From Euborellia annulipes (taxonomy: Eukaryota > Arthropoda > Insecta > Dermaptera > Anisolabididae), in NCBI GenBank assembly GCA_023213315.1, contig JAKCPI010007782.1, forward strand, positions 1-64,000: 64,000 nucleotides of DNA. Direction: 5' to 3'. This document shows, piece after piece, positions 44,085 to 55,844 of this stretch. The notes under the pieces were generated by a model. It worked only from the letters and a program-made list of their open reading frames with translations. It was not told the DNA's origin and searched no databases. Within the stretch, counting starts at the first letter, position 1. The number at the start of each line of letters is the position of its first letter. A program made the translations under genes and the position numbers.

Positions 44085-44330
44085 TGAACCATCCGCCTCC
44101 CCGGCCAACCACCCAGGCCCGCGATCGAATATATAGCCTCCTCTCTCCCCACCAGTCGGCCCCTGGCGCATGCGCAGAGAGCTTGTCGACAGAGGCGGCG
44201 ACGGCGGCGGCCGCCTGCTCACCGCGCATGCGCAGTGAGCAGAAGCCAGGAGAGGCAACCAAGGCAGCCGCCGGCTCTCTACGCGCCAGGGGCGCCAAAG
44301 AGAATATATTTATTAAATATATTTCTCTTT
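44085..44330. promoter_or_regulatory. CpG-rich island with paired NRF-1-type sites in palindromes
   Basis: Sharp GC peak in AT-rich DNA. GGCGCATGCGCAG (44166 area) and CGCGCATGCGCAG (44224 area) match the NRF-1 consensus. One site lies in a perfect hairpin CTGCTCAC/GTGAGCAG (44215-44242); CCCCTGGCGC/GCGCCAGGGG bracket the block (44161-44291). Open frames on both strands are probably composition artefacts. Promoter or a GC-rich mobile element; undecided. Confidence 0.35.
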
Positions 44331-44379
44331 AGCACTTATTCTGGTTTAAATTGTCTTGGATGAACCAAGACAATGAGAG

Positions 44380-44450
44380 ATGGATGTTCTTGGTCGGGCC
44401 GAGACCCTAAGCCCCCCCACCACGACAAGGTGACATCCTTGGGGGGGGAA
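44380..44450. other. GC-rich block with G/C runs
   Basis: GACCCTAAGCCCCCCCACCA then CGACAAGGTGACATCC; looks like a retrotransposon-tail or repeat fragment, not identified. Confidence 0.25.
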
Positions 44451-44498
44451 TTATAATCATATTTATAATAATAAAAAAGAAATAAATTATATATTTAC

Positions 44499-44549
44499 CT
44501 TCCATTCAATTTCTTCTTGCTTGTTGTATAGAGCTGCATATAGTCTCAC
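44499..44549 (-). CDS. Candidate 51-bp internal exon, minus strand
   Basis: Acceptor attttttatag and donor AAG|gtaaata on the minus strand; 17 codons, VRLYAALYNKQEEIEWK, symmetric phase 0. Very short; unidentified. Confidence 0.3.
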
Positions 44550-44559
44550 CTATAAAAAA

Positions 44560-45120
44560 TATTAATTAATTAAAAATTTGTAGTACGTATTATATTATTT
44601 ATTAAGAAAGCTGTGAAAAATATTATTTATTATTATTATTATTATTTTAATTTTATTAAAAAATTCTAATCATTAATTTCTTATAAGAATCAATTGTAAT
44701 TTATATTTGTATATTATATGAATAAAGCAGAATTTATCCGAAATCACATATTTTTATTTCATTATACTCCACTTGGCGTTAACGCTTTTTCCCGTTAAAA
44801 TTGTAAACTCAAGTAGAATGGATATGCGAGTGTATTTTAAAAAATTTCTAAGTTAATATTTCCTATTTAATTTTAGTGGAGGATAATAAATTAATAAATT
44901 AGGTTCAAATATACCGTAATCAAAATGTTTTGGAAATGCAAATTGGCGTTAAAGCCAACCAATATCAGGGAATGAGATAATCAGAAATTTTTTTTTCCCT
45001 AAATTATTTATCTGAAATGGTTTTAAATTTGGTAAAAAAACAATTCTGTGTAATTTGTTCATTGGGAACGAACTAAATATCTGAGTAAAATTTATTTTGA
45101 TTAATCTTTAATTTACTCAA
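44560..45120. other. No recognised feature
   Basis: AT-rich. Confidence 0.4.
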
Positions 45121-45124
45121 ATTA

Positions 45125-45358
45125 TTCGCACTCACATTCACACACATATTCACAGAGTCTTTTCGGCAACTTAGGCCATTTAAGACTTTGACGATAACCG
45201 TTGTAAGTAATATATAAATTGTAGGTTCAGGCATTTCTATTTAAGCCATCTGGTATCCAAATGGCTTAAATAAAATCATCGGACTGCCTGGGTCCGAACC
45301 CGCGACGTTTGGCATAGGAGATAGGCACGCTACCTACTATGCCAAACTCGGGGGCTTA
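45125..45358 (-). mobile_element. SINE family 1 copy
   Basis: CACTCACATTCACACAC, CTTTTCGGCAACTTAGGCC, GGTATCCAAATGGCTTAAAT, and the reversed tRNA-like head (GGTTCGGACCC B box, TGGCATAGTAGG A box). Confidence 0.85.
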
Positions 45359-45614
45359 CTCAAATTAGATTTTTAATTTTTAATTTAAATTGTAATCAAA
45401 TCGGATTTTTGATTTGTTTAATCCAATTAAAATTTTACTCAGATATTTAGTTCGGGCTTTATAAAAGAATATAGGGGGCAAATTTTTTTTTTTTTTTTTT
45501 TAATACTAAAACAAGTTCTTCTTTTGAAAGTTTTCATCAATCAAAATAATTTTTTTTAAGAATAGACTATTTTCTAGACCCTGAAAATAAATATAATCAA
45601 TTAAGAATACTCAC

Positions 45615-45760
45615 ATTACAGTACGATTATGGGGAAAATCCTGGAGAGGTGCCGCAGTAGCGAATTGGTCAGGAGGCTTTCTCGAGCAACATTCTGGACA
45701 TACTGAAGCAAAGTAGTAGCCTCGTCGCATCTACCAGGTGACGTTGTGCAAACACATGTC
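45615..45760 (-). other. Exon-like module, copy 4, diverged
   Basis: Minus strand; flanked by ctcag and gtgagtatt; CRE degraded to CAACGTCACC. Confidence 0.45.
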
Positions 45761-45964
45761 CTGAGAAGAATATGAAAATGAGAAACAAATTCAGGTTAAT
45801 TTAAATGGAACATTCGTTGTTTATTAGTTTTAAGTTTAGTTGGTGAAATCTCATAATATAATCACAACTTTATGCCACTTTTGATTTCGAAATACGTTTA
45901 GAGTATTATTCCCCCATTAAAAACTTTACCTTATTATTTAATATATTAATATTTGTGAGTATGT

Positions 45965-46035
45965 ATATTTGTTGATGGGCCCCCGGGAATCGAACCCAGT
46001 CTTTTAGAGGCATTAGTGTCCCACCGGACTAACAT
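45965..46035 (-). repeat. tRNA-like sequence, tRNA relic or SINE head
   Basis: On the minus strand: GTTAGTCCGGTGGGAC as A-box region and GGGTTCGATTCCCGG as T arm. No good acceptor stem, so not a functional tRNA. Confidence 0.4.
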
Positions 46036-46139
46036 TTCCTATAACAAATTTGTGAGTATATTTATTTGTAATAATAAAATAAATATAATAAACATTGTCA
46101 CAAATCCTAAATAAATACAAAAAGAATTGGAAAAAAAAT

Positions 46140-46280
46140 TTAAGATTTTTTTTAACACACACTTTTTCCCATTCACACTCACACTTAATCTTCTTTCCTC
46201 GACCGATTTTCCCGCAGTGCGGGGTCGGCGGAATTTGTCATTCATGGGGACCGGGAAGAAAGAATGATCCTTCAGCTAAA
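46140..46280 (-). mobile_element. SINE-like repeat
   Basis: Reverse of the block at 27355-27430 (CCCGGTCCCCATGAATGAC, GCCGACCCCGCA) with a CACTC-rich edge. Confidence 0.45.
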
Positions 46281-46689
46281 GATTTCAACATTTAGTTTTT
46301 TCCTACCACTTCATTTTACCGCGCTGTGGTAAATTCTAATTTGAAATTTTAAACCCCTGTAGATTCCGAACGGCTAATCAGATCAGACTAAATGTGATGT
46401 CAATTTCTGCAGGAAGAAAAACTCTAATAGTATAAATAAAAAAATCCCGGTTAATTAACTCGAAAATCTCATTTTTTAAGCAAAAGTGGCTCTTAATGGA
46501 TAAAAGTTTGGCCACACCTGTCATATATTGTTACTATGAAAATGTATGAACATATTTGGTAATAAGAACAAAGTACGAGTAAAAAAAAAATACTTTCTAT
46601 CTATATATTTCAATATAGGTAAGAGAAAGACGTTGTCATGTTAGAAAGCCAACTGTGTAGAAGACACAGCCAACACCAAATTTTTAAAT

Positions 46690-47150
46690 ATATTCTAGTA
46701 TAAGAAAATGTCTCTCAAATATTTTCTAAGCTTAAATAAATAAATATATTCATAAATGAAGAATACTCACATTAATAGCTCGCTCTGGGCGGGAAATGCT
46801 GGACCGGAGTAGCGCAGTGACGATGTGATCCGGAGGCCTTCTCGAGGCACTCTGAATTCCCTGGGCAGGTGATGACGTCACACATAAACCTGTCCAGACA
46901 AGATTAAAAGTCTATAAGAAATCAATAGGTAAAATAAGAGAGTTATAGAAAGGCTCAAAACAAAAGAGAAAAATATTGTGAAAAGAGTGTGGGAGAGAGA
47001 GAAGGGGAAGTCTTATCGTTGGCTCATTAAACCTTATTTATTTGATATGTATAACGTATCTTTTAAGGAATTCGAATATAAATTAATTTGAATAAAATAA
47101 TTATTTTTTACAAAACAAAATTTTAAAGACAAAACTTTTAAGATTAAAAA
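46690..47150 (-). repeat. Family C unit, copy 3
   Basis: Reverse of 29750-30240 but without the family A and MITE insertions, so it preserves the pre-insertion state. Confidence 0.85.
46771..46889 (-). other. Exon-like module, copy 5, with internal deletion
   Basis: Same acceptor and donor; CRE at 46873-46880; lacks about 22 bp in the middle. Confidence 0.55.
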
Positions 47151-47171
47151 AAAAAAAAAAAAAATCACTTT

Positions 47172-47490
47172 AAAAAAAAATCTGGTGTGACTGGCGCACA
47201 GCACACAACTTTCTCTTACCTTCGGTAATCGAAAGTTGTGTACTGTGCTTGTCTCACCAGATTTTTTGTGTCGACATGTATTTAGTTTCCGACAGTAGGG
47301 TACATTCGATTTTCAAGATGTAAAATTTATAAGTATGGCAAAATATTTATATTTTGTTACCAAGGCAACCATTTCTCCTATCTTTTCTATGGAGTACAAG
47401 AGTAAAGTGTTCAGAAGATTTCAATCAAGAAACCAATACTTTCTCTCTCTATATATATTAACAATATATATAGAAGTGAGAGAAAGTAAA
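47172..47490 (+). repeat. Family A copy with central deletion
   Basis: Intact 5' hairpin and first third, then jumps from AGAAGATTTCAATCA to CCAATACTTTCTCTCTATA and the 3' hairpin. Confidence 0.88.
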
Positions 47491-47499
47491 AAAATTGCA

Positions 47500-47980
47500 A
47501 TTGATTGTCATTACCTCTAGTCTCTCGGCCAAGGGAGAGGGGATTGAGAAAACTATTATAAATTTTTTTGTTGTATAGGCCAAAGTGAAGTAGTGGCTCT
47601 GATATGTATATTTGACGTAGCACACTGCCGAAATTAATTAAAAAAAAATTTTCAATATTTTACTTCTTAAGATTTTTTCTATTATTAGATGATATTTATT
47701 TTTATAATCAGTATATGTTATTTTTAAATAATAATAACATTATTTAAAAATATGTCATTTTATAATATTTATTTTGTATTACGGTCTTTTTCCTTTCTAT
47801 GAAGTTGTTTATATGTATTTATTATTTTTGTTCATATATGTATTTTGTAAAAAGTTTTTAGCCCTATGGCCTCAGGGCAAAAAAAAAAAGAAAAGATTTT
47901 TTCAAAATCGTATTTATTTCCACTGGAATTGAAGGTAAGCAAGCCTTTATCAAAACGTGCGCTTAGTCTTTTTGTCCTAC
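47500..47980. other. No recognised feature
   Basis: AT-rich. Confidence 0.4.
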
Positions 47981-47983
47981 GTC

Positions 47984-48243
47984 CATGGGCGTAGCCAGAC
48001 TTCTTGTTAGGGGGGGGCCAACCCCTCGTTAGATCGAAAGAGGGGGGTTTGCAATTAATATATACATAGAGTATTAATTATTTATTTAAATAAAAAAAAA
48101 AAATTAAATTAATGTAGTGAATTGGGGTGTTAAAAAAAAATTTCCAATGGGAAAAATATATATATATATATTTTTTTTTAATTTTTAGGACCAGCCAGGG
48201 GGGGGGCAACGGCCCCCCCTGCCTCCCCCTGGCTACGCCCATG
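47984..48243. mobile_element. Non-autonomous hAT-type element (CATGGGCGTAGCCAG)
   Basis: Ends CATGGGCGTAGCCAG and CTGGCTACGCCCATG are perfectly inverted; 8-bp duplication CCTACGTC at 47976-47983 and 48244-48251. Confidence 0.93.
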
Positions 48244-48249
48244 CCTACG

Positions 48250-48685
48250 TCTAAAGAGAAGTTAAATGCCCCTGCTTCCCAGCAGTTTTTTATATGCTGT
48301 CAAATGTTTGATGTATCACACACCATAAAAATTATATTTTTATTTCAAGCCGATTTACTTATTTAAATAAGTGACCTTTAAAGGTCAAAAGAGCACATGA
48401 ATTCTGATAAATATTTTGATACCGATAGGAAAAATTATATTAATATTGAAAGAAATGAATGAATGGATTTCGTTGAAAATTTGTTCTCATAAATAAATAA
48501 TATATAATGCACCAATTAAATGTGATAATGAAATCAATTTTTACACCAATTTGTCAAGACCTTCATAGAACTTCTTTGAATTATGAATGAATGACAAATA
48601 AGTGATTTTAATTATTAGAAGTTCATTTGAAAATAAGAAACATTTTTCTTTCTTTTACTTTCTACAAAATTTTCGAGATTCTATG
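48250..48685. other. No recognised feature
   Basis: AT-rich. Confidence 0.4.
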
Positions 48686-49046
48686 GAGAATTAATAAATC
48701 TGGTGTGTCTGGTCGCTCAACACACAACTTTCTCTTACCTTTGGGATAAAGTTGAGTACTGTGCTTTCACAACAGATTTTTAGTGTCGATATATAGGCCT
48801 ATATATAGTTTTGGCCGATATCTTAGAATTAGAAGTCAAGATATAAAATTTATAAGCATGGGAAATATTTACATTTTGTTACCATGGAAACCAATGTACT
48901 ACTATCTATGAAGTACAAGAGTATAGTGTGCTTCAAAATATTGCAAGGACAAAATGAGAATATACATTTTAAGAGCATCTAAAAAATAATTGAATTTTAA
49001 TCAAAATCGTTTCATCGCTTTTTGAGAAAATTAAAAAAAAAAAACT

Positions 49047-49628
49047 GGGTATAGGAGACTTTGCAGCCAAGGAATTAAATAAAAAACTTATATTTAATTA
49101 TTAACCGTCGACGTTTCGGTCGCAAATCACGACCTTCCCCAGGACGATTATTTGTTAGAATACAAGGTTAAAAGTATTATGTTCAATTATCATTGTAAAT
49201 TATACAATATTTATTTGGGCTATAAGTCACTAATCCTTAAAATCTTGAAGATTGAAGCAATAAGACTAGAAATTTTGTAAAATTAACTATTAAGCCATGA
49301 AGCTGATTTGTAGTAAATTTGAACTGAATAGAACAACTTAAGATATCGAAGTGGCTAGACGTCAATAATTATAATTTTTAATTTAAGAGGTTTGTAGCCC
49401 ATGAATTTAAGTTATAAATAAATTTATTCAAAGACTTACTTCTTAAAATACATATAGCCCAAATAAATTTACAATGATAATTGAACATAATACTGTTAAC
49501 CTTGTATTCTAACAATTAATCGTCCTGAGGAAGGTCGTGATTTGCGACCGAAACGTCGACGGTTAATAATTAAATATAAGTTTGTTATTTAATTCCTTGG
49601 CTGCAAAGTCTCCTATACCCAATTCAAA
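49047..49628. repeat. Penelope-like fold-back
   Basis: Outer arms GGGTATAGGAGACTTTGCAG / CTGCAAAGTCTCCTATACCC; right arm CCTGAGGAAGGTCGTGATTT then GCGACCGAAACGTCGACGG. Confidence 0.75.
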
Positions 49629-49678
49629 GTCTACAGCCACTTCTCATCACTAGAAAGAAAAAAACTGAAAAAGTACAT

Positions 49679-49880
49679 TGAAGGACAATATTAAGTTCCA
49701 CCCATGCGTTTTCTTCTTGTAATTATTTCATTGTTTTCAAAAAAAATATATTTTTTAATGGAAACTTTCATGGTTCAAACCTAGAAAATTTCCAATAAAG
49801 ATTTTCATTTTCTTTTATAAAAACAATGAAATAATTACAAGTAGAAAACGCATGGGTAGGACTTAATATTGACCCTCGCT
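49679..49880. mobile_element. MITE with about 55-bp terminal inverted repeats
   Basis: TGAAGGACAATATTAAGTTC against the reverse of ACTTAATATTGACCCTCGCT; direct repeat GTACAT at 49673-49678 and 49881-49886 interrupts family A. Superfamily unknown. Confidence 0.75.
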
Positions 49881-50145
49881 GTACATCAGAAAAGTCCTAG
49901 TTCTCTTTTGCTGATTTTGTTAAAAAGCTTATTTTCACGCCTTAAGGGGGTGCCTAACTTAAATATAAAATTTCCACCTCCTAACTCTTTTCGTTCTGAG
50001 ATATTTTGTTCACAGACAGACCATGTTGCGAAAACCATTTTTTCGGACTCAGGGGACTTCAAAATCTCGACATCGTATTTTTGGCATGAATCCATTACTT
50101 TCTCTCTATATATATTAACATATATAGAGGTAAGAGAAAGTAATA

Positions 50146-51264
50146 AACGCGTTAAGTGAAAGTGGTATGTGGAAATTTCTTTTTTTTTCCTTTTGCCCTT
50201 TAATATTCCTTCAACTTTTCTAGTAAAAATAATATTAATATTAGATCAACGTTTCGGTCCTTCTCAATTATTATTATTTTTTAAAAATATTTAATAGCTC
50301 AGATGAGAGGTTTCAAGCAGAGATGTTTATATAGGAGCAGTAGAAAGAGAGAGGGAGAGAAGTTCGTTTTACGAGTTCTTTTGAGGTGGAGGGCTGCATT
50401 TCCCATCATAAATGTCAGCTACCCCCACTCGTCAATCCACACACTTATGGCTATGGCGATCCATATATTTTGGAATTTAACGACTCTCAAAAACGCGTGA
50501 AATCGTTACGTTCTTCTCTCTTGCTTTAAAAAATACATATAGACTTAAAAAAAAAAGTAACGGATTTTAATACGCAAATTAGCCAGCTGTTGGTTAGATC
50601 ATCTTAATTAATGACAGGGTTCAAATCACATATGAAAAAATATTAAATGTGCGATAACTTATAAAAATAAAATTTTTTTATTTATTTTTTATTTAATTGA
50701 TGCAGGAATCCTCAAATGAATTTAAATTTTATTTGAAGCACACTGCAAGAAATAACACAAACATTCTCAAAATATTTTGAAGGTTTTGAGACATTTATTG
50801 AATGAGATATCAGCATCTATCTATCTATAATGATACAAAGGAACAACGTATAGACTTAGAATTTTTAGGGGGGGGGGGAACTCTTTTTTCAATATCCCCC
50901 TCACCTTATGCAAAAAAATATTTCTAAATTACCGGAAATCCTGAGCCCCGAGGGGCCTGTTTGAGTGCAGTGGACTTTCTATGATATACCGGGATATTCT
51001 TTAGATATTCTTATAATTTCGTATTATTATTATTATTTAATTCTTTTATTGCACTAATCACCACCAGGAAACGGGATTATAATGAAAGTTATTCCTATTT
51101 GGGAGATTAAAATTAAAGAAAAATGAATTTCGTTATAGTCTAGATTCCTTGTTTTTTTCTTTCTTCATTTCAATATCATATTTTTCAGCATATTCAAATT
51201 ATTTATTCTTAGTAGGCTATATTTATTTATTTTTACCCAAAAAATACCGAAATTCGTCCAAGTA
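50146..51264. other. No recognised gene
   Basis: AT-rich; ATTAGATCAACGTTTCGGTC near 50243 is a Penelope-like word; a G run at 50868. Confidence 0.4.
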
Positions 51265-51415
51265 ATTTTTTTTAGGGTCAAAAATTAAATTTTGTCCATT
51301 GCATTGCCAAGGAAATTGTCCCTTTTGTTATTATTTCTATAGCCGCTGTTAAGGAATAGTGACAATTGAAACAATTTCCTTGGCAATGCAATGCACAAAA
51401 TTTAATTAATTTTTG
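51265..51415. repeat. Hairpin-forming inverted repeat
   Basis: Arms AAATTAAATTTTGTCCATTG.. and the reverse, both with GCATTGCCAAGGAAATTGT; loop about 50 bp. Confidence 0.75.
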
Positions 51416-51430
51416 CTTACTGCATATGGT

Positions 51431-52516
51431 CAGGGATGGGCGTTAATCAGTTACATGTATTTGAAATACAAGATACCAAATACAATATTAATTGGTATCT
51501 TGTAACTCGTTACAGCATAGGCAAAGTAATTGGTATCTTGTATTTCGTTACATTTTTTGGTAATTGGTATCTGAAATTCGAGATACCAAATACTTTTTTT
51601 TTTTAATTTGCCGCAGTGTAAAAAGTCTTGCAGAGGGAGCTGAAACCGTTTTAATTTATTTAATATTACTGTATGTAATCGTCGTGTGGGTTCTCTGCTC
51701 CGAATCAAGGTAAAAACCAGTAAAGAGAAGTCAATCAAACCGCCAAATTTTCACTCTTCGTTAAAAAACTTTTTTGCTTTCTTCTTTCAACCAGCTCTCA
51801 ACGACTAAATCTTTGTTCTTCTGCCCCAGTTGAAAGACTGTTTTCATTTGCGGGTTTATTCATTCTCCATCAAGTTCCAGATTATCCGACAAAATTTTTG
51901 AAAACTTGGTTTTTTGAAAACTTTTCATATTTTTATAAATAAATTTTTTTTAGTGTCATGATTAATTTTATTGTTTTCGATTTTCCAAAGGTATTCTCCA
52001 ATATAAGCTTTGCTGCCACTTTCCTAAACTAAATTTATTTAGGGTTCCAGATAGAGCCACGGGCCGATTTTTTTGGCCCGGACCGGTCCGTGTCCGTATT
52101 TTTTTTTTGACTTCCCGCCCGTACCCGGCCAGTAATTTTTTACCATTCTTCAGGCCCCGCCCGGAATTTTTTCAAACCCGCCCATACCCGCCCGAGATTT
52201 AGTGAATGAATGAACAAATGTCTAGCAATTTTTAAATTAAAATTTCATTTGCATGCCCGTCCGCCCGAACCCGTTTATTTAGACTTGCTACCCGCCCGTA
52301 ATTTTTTCATGGCCTCCAAAGCCCGCGGGCCGGGCGGGTAACGGGCCTACGGGCCAACCCGTACCCGTGCAGGGCTCTAGTTCCAGAATTACCCCTCCAA
52401 AAAGTATTTTAAAATCAAGGAAAAATTTGTTTGTAATTGGTATTTTCAATGTATTTGAAATACGTAATTGGTATTTTGTATCTCGTTACTCAAAATCGAG
52501 TAACTTGCCCATCCTG
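51431..52516. mobile_element. hAT-type element with CAGGGATGGGC ends
   Basis: Ends CAGGGATGGGCG and TTGCCCATCCTG; perfect 8-bp duplication CATATGGT at 51423-51430 and 52517-52524. Rich in ATTTGAAATAC/GGTATC words. Another hAT is nested inside. Confidence 0.9.
52052..52379. mobile_element. hAT-type element with TAGAGCC ends, nested
   Basis: Ends TAGAGCCACGGGCC and CCGTGCAGGGCTCTA; perfect 8-bp duplication GTTCCAGA at 52044-52051 and 52380-52387. A piece recurs at 11643-11735. Confidence 0.9.
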
Positions 52517-52524
52517 CATATGGT

Positions 52525-53160
52525 TCAATACATTAGTTTAATATTGAAATTGAGGATTATAATGAAAGTTATTCCTTCTTGGGAGATTAAAATTAAAGAA
52601 AAATGAAATACAACTGAAACTAATTAAGAAAATAAAAGCATTGAAAAAAAATCAATCAATCAATTTCTCCAAACCAAAACTGACCTATGTATCACAAACC
52701 ATAGATCCAGCATTGTTTATAATTTTTATGTCATATTAATACCTATTTCTTAACAGATAGGCCTAACGTCCTACAGAAAGGACGCTAGAATTTTTTTTTT
52801 AATACTTTTTTCAACTATTTCTTTTCAACTTTATGCGCATGTGATTTTTAATCTTTAATACCTCTAAATACAATTAATATTTTTTATTTTCAAATTAATT
52901 TAGGTTATAATTTTGGGAAAAATTTTCTAAAGAATTTTCAAAATGTGTGGGATCCCGATTAATAATAAACTTATCCTAATTTTCATTTTTTGCAGATATT
53001 CCACAACTTCTATATTATAAAAAGAAAAAGAAACGTAAAAAATAGATATAAAATTCTATCCACCAGAAATACAAGAGATTGAAATATTATCTCAATTTAA
53101 GGGAGGAATGGCCAAACTAGTGAGTGCCCAATGACCAAAAAAAAATTCAATTTAGAATGT
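52525..53160. other. No recognised feature
   Basis: AT-rich. The 45-bp stretch AATGAAAGTTATTCC.TYTTGGGA near 52560 also occurs at 51080, implying an old duplication. Confidence 0.4.
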
Positions 53161-53170
53161 AACTTATAAC

Positions 53171-53413
53171 CAGCGGCGTAACTAGCCTTTGAGGGCGGAG
53201 GGGTGAAGCTTAACAAGGGCGTCGTTTTAAGTTGTAATATAATTTAAAAGAAAACTATTCGTGTTTTTGGACAATCTATGGAAAGAATATGATCCCTGGG
53301 CTATATTTTAGATTCCTTAGGGCGCCTATGTCGGTATAGAGGGGCGCCAAAGGCTTGATGCGCCTGGGGCGGAGGGCGAGCGCCCCCTTCGCCCCCACCT
53401 AGTTACGCTACTG
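53171..53413. mobile_element. Non-autonomous hAT-type element (CAGCGGCGTAACTAG)
   Basis: Ends CAGCGGCGTAACTAG and CTAGTTACGCTACTG; perfect 8-bp duplication CTTATAAC at 53163-53170 and 53414-53421. Confidence 0.93.
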
Positions 53414-53659
53414 CTTATAACTTAATGTTTATACGTCGAAAACATTTGAATGGGTCAAAATATCAGAACGGAAAGGGCTATTTGGGTGAAATTTGATATT
53501 TAAATTAGCTTGGGATGCAAGGCGAAGCTTTTAAAATAAAATTTACTAGACTTTAAAAAATACGCCATTTTTTCAATTTTTTCAAAATCGGCTTTACTTT
53601 TGATTAGCACTTATACTTCTTGAGTATTATAATAGGCTACTATCGGTATCTAAATATAT

Positions 53660-53755
53660 CTCAACGCAAAAAATCTGGTGTAACAGCACAATACAAAACT
53701 TTCGAAGCTAAGAGAAAGTTATGTGGGGTGCGGTCAGTCTCACCAGATTTTTTCA
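53660..53755 (+). repeat. Family A hairpin
   Basis: AAAAAATCTGGTGTAACAGC ... CAGTCTCACCAGATTTTTT with a different tip. Confidence 0.7.
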
Positions 53756-53799
53756 AATAAATAAATATAATTACTTAATCAAAAATGAAGAAAACTCAC

Positions 53800-53901
53800 A
53801 TTAGCAGCCGGCCTGGGTAACGCAGTAAAGATCAGGTGGCTTTCTCGAGGCACACTGAAGGCAGGAGCCTCGAGGATCGTATCATGACGCCACACAAAAA
53901 C
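53800..53901 (-). other. Exon-like module, copy 6, shortened
   Basis: Acceptor ctgtacag, donor AT|gtgagtttt on the minus strand; CRE changed to TGGCGTCA. Confidence 0.5.
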
Positions 53902-54002
53902 CTGTACAGATAATAAATCAATAGGTAAATCGATTTAAAATGAAAAAAAAAATAAGAAATTTTTATAGCAAAAGCTCAAAGAGAAAAGAAAATTTATAAA
54001 TA

Positions 54003-54313
54003 CAGTAGAGTCCCGGTAATCCGAACCTCGCTAATCCGAACTTCCGGTTAATCCGAACTCTTTTTGTGTACATTTTTTTTTTTAGATGAATATAAATGAA
54101 AATTAGACATTAAAGGAACTTTATTTTATTATAATTATGAAATATTTATTTAGAGTTTAATATCACCGACAAGTTTCACGGTTTACAACGTTATAAATAC
54201 GACTTTATTATCAAAATTAACTAATTCAAGCTTACAATTCCGGTTAATCCGAACTTCCCGATAATCCGAACGACCCTCGGTCCCAATTAGTTCGGATTAA
54301 CGAGACTCTACTG
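54003..54313. mobile_element. pogo/Tigger-type MITE
   Basis: Ends CAGTAGAGTCCCGGTAATCC and the reverse of CGAGACTCTACTG, with repeated AATCCGAAC; TA at 54001-54002 and 54314-54315. This style is typical of pogo-superfamily elements. Confidence 0.88.
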
Positions 54314-54667
54314 TACTTATAAATTTTACATCTTGAAATTCGAATGTACCGTAACTTACTGTCGGAGACTAAATAGACCTATATATAAATATATCTACAC
54401 AAAAAATCTGGACTCAACTACTTATTTGACTCTTACTAACGCTTTCTACAGTTGGCAATTATATTATTAAATATAAGGGGAAACGTTAAGTCAGATGGTA
54501 GGTCATATGATAGATAAATTTGCATGGATTATACCCATACGACCATCTCCGAAATGGGTCAATAAAATTAACTCGAAACGTTTTAGCCCAATGGCCACTG
54601 GCCATACGGGCATAATAAAAAAAAAAAATCCCGAAACGTCTCATTACACAGTGAAATATCCGAGGCT

Positions 54668-55090
54668 TTTTACTTTGTTAATATATGTATAGAGAGAGAA
54701 AGTATTGGGTTCATGTCAAAAATTCGATGTCGAGATTTTGTTGGATCTACACGTTTTGAGGTCCCCTGAATCCAAAAAAGTGGTTTTCGCGACATGGTCT
54801 GTCTGTGTTCAATTTAAAGCATGAAGGAATTGAGCTATGAGGCTGAAATTTATATTTAAGTTACACAATCCCCGGGAGAGTGAAAATAAGCATTTAATCC
54901 AAATCGTCCAAAAGGTACTAATACTTTACTAATGTACTTTTTCACTTTTTTTATTTTCTCAAAATTCGCTCTAACGTTTTTGATTAAAATTCAAAAATCA
55001 ATTATTTTTTTAGAAACTCTTTCAAATGTATATTTTAATTTTGGCCTCAAAATTGTTTCAATCACACTTTACTCTTGTACTTCATAAAAG
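54668..55090 (-). repeat. Family A copy
   Basis: TTTTTACTTTGTTAATATAT, GATGTCGAGATTTTGTTGGA, body to ACTTTACTCTTGTACTTCAT. Confidence 0.82.
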
Positions 55091-55254
55091 AGGGGGGACT
55101 GCTAACTGACTTCATTGATAAGGAGAAAATTATCGTTTGGTTCAAACAGCAAAAAGAGATGAAAAATAAAAGATTATTTTTTGTTGGTGTTTCGAATACC
55201 GTTATCAAGACAATCAATTGTATATATAATTTTATAGCAATTTACGTTAGAAGT

Positions 55255-55440
55255 CTATTTTACTTTCTCTTAATAGAGAAAATATTGCATTTATGTTAAA
55301 AATTCGATGTCGAGAATTTGATGGAAATACATGTTTTGAGTCCAAAAGAGTGGGTTCGCAATGGTCTCTCTGTGTTCCCCTTCAGGTGAAATAAGCTTTA
55401 AAGATACATGAGTATTAGTACTTTACTGATATGAACACCT
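55255..55440 (-). repeat. Family A fragment
   Basis: TTTTACTTTCTCTTAATAGA, GATGTCGAGAATTTGATGGA, GTATTAGTACTTTACTGAT. Confidence 0.65.
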
Positions 55441-55844
55441 GATTACTTCATTCAGAAGTTGTCCCGTGGGAGCGTGGACCACCCTGGGGCACACTCTCAC
55501 CGCTCGAGAGCCTCCTCGAGATAAATACTCCAGATCACGCATACATCCCCCCACACTTTCTTTTTTCTTTAATATTCATAATGGAATCGTTAAAAAATCT
55601 CGAGCCTACCCTCTCTCCCTCCCCCTTCTTCCCTATGAGGCTATAACTGTTGCTCAACCCGATGACAAATGACAACAAATTTATTATGATTTTTTTTGAC
55701 ATGTTGTTATTTGACTCCTAAATAAAAGGGAAAAAAGCTTAGAAGAAATAGGAAAAACAAACATAAACAAAATACTTTTTTCTTCATTCACTTCCTTTGA
55801 AAAAAAAAAAAAAAAAATTATTATTTAAAAAAAAGACTTAATCA

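Larger units (their letters stand above)
48690..50145 (+). repeat. Family A copy split by a fold-back and a MITE
   Basis: Hairpin 48695-48785, body to 49046, Penelope-like fold-back to about 49628, MITE 49679-49880, then body and 3' hairpin to GGTAAGAGAAAGTAA. Confidence 0.82.

Noticed and set aside
44044..44332. Overlapping 84-94 codon open frames on both strands
   Set aside because: Low-complexity Ala/Arg frames in a GC-rich palindromic block; stop codons are rare there by composition, and neither strand shows a domain.
45965..46035. Functional tRNA gene
   Set aside because: T arm is good but the acceptor stem does not pair and there is no T-run terminator.
55466..55672. 68-codon frame in a GC-richer patch
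   Set aside because: No splice sites, no domain, no Kozak-like start; only composition supports it.
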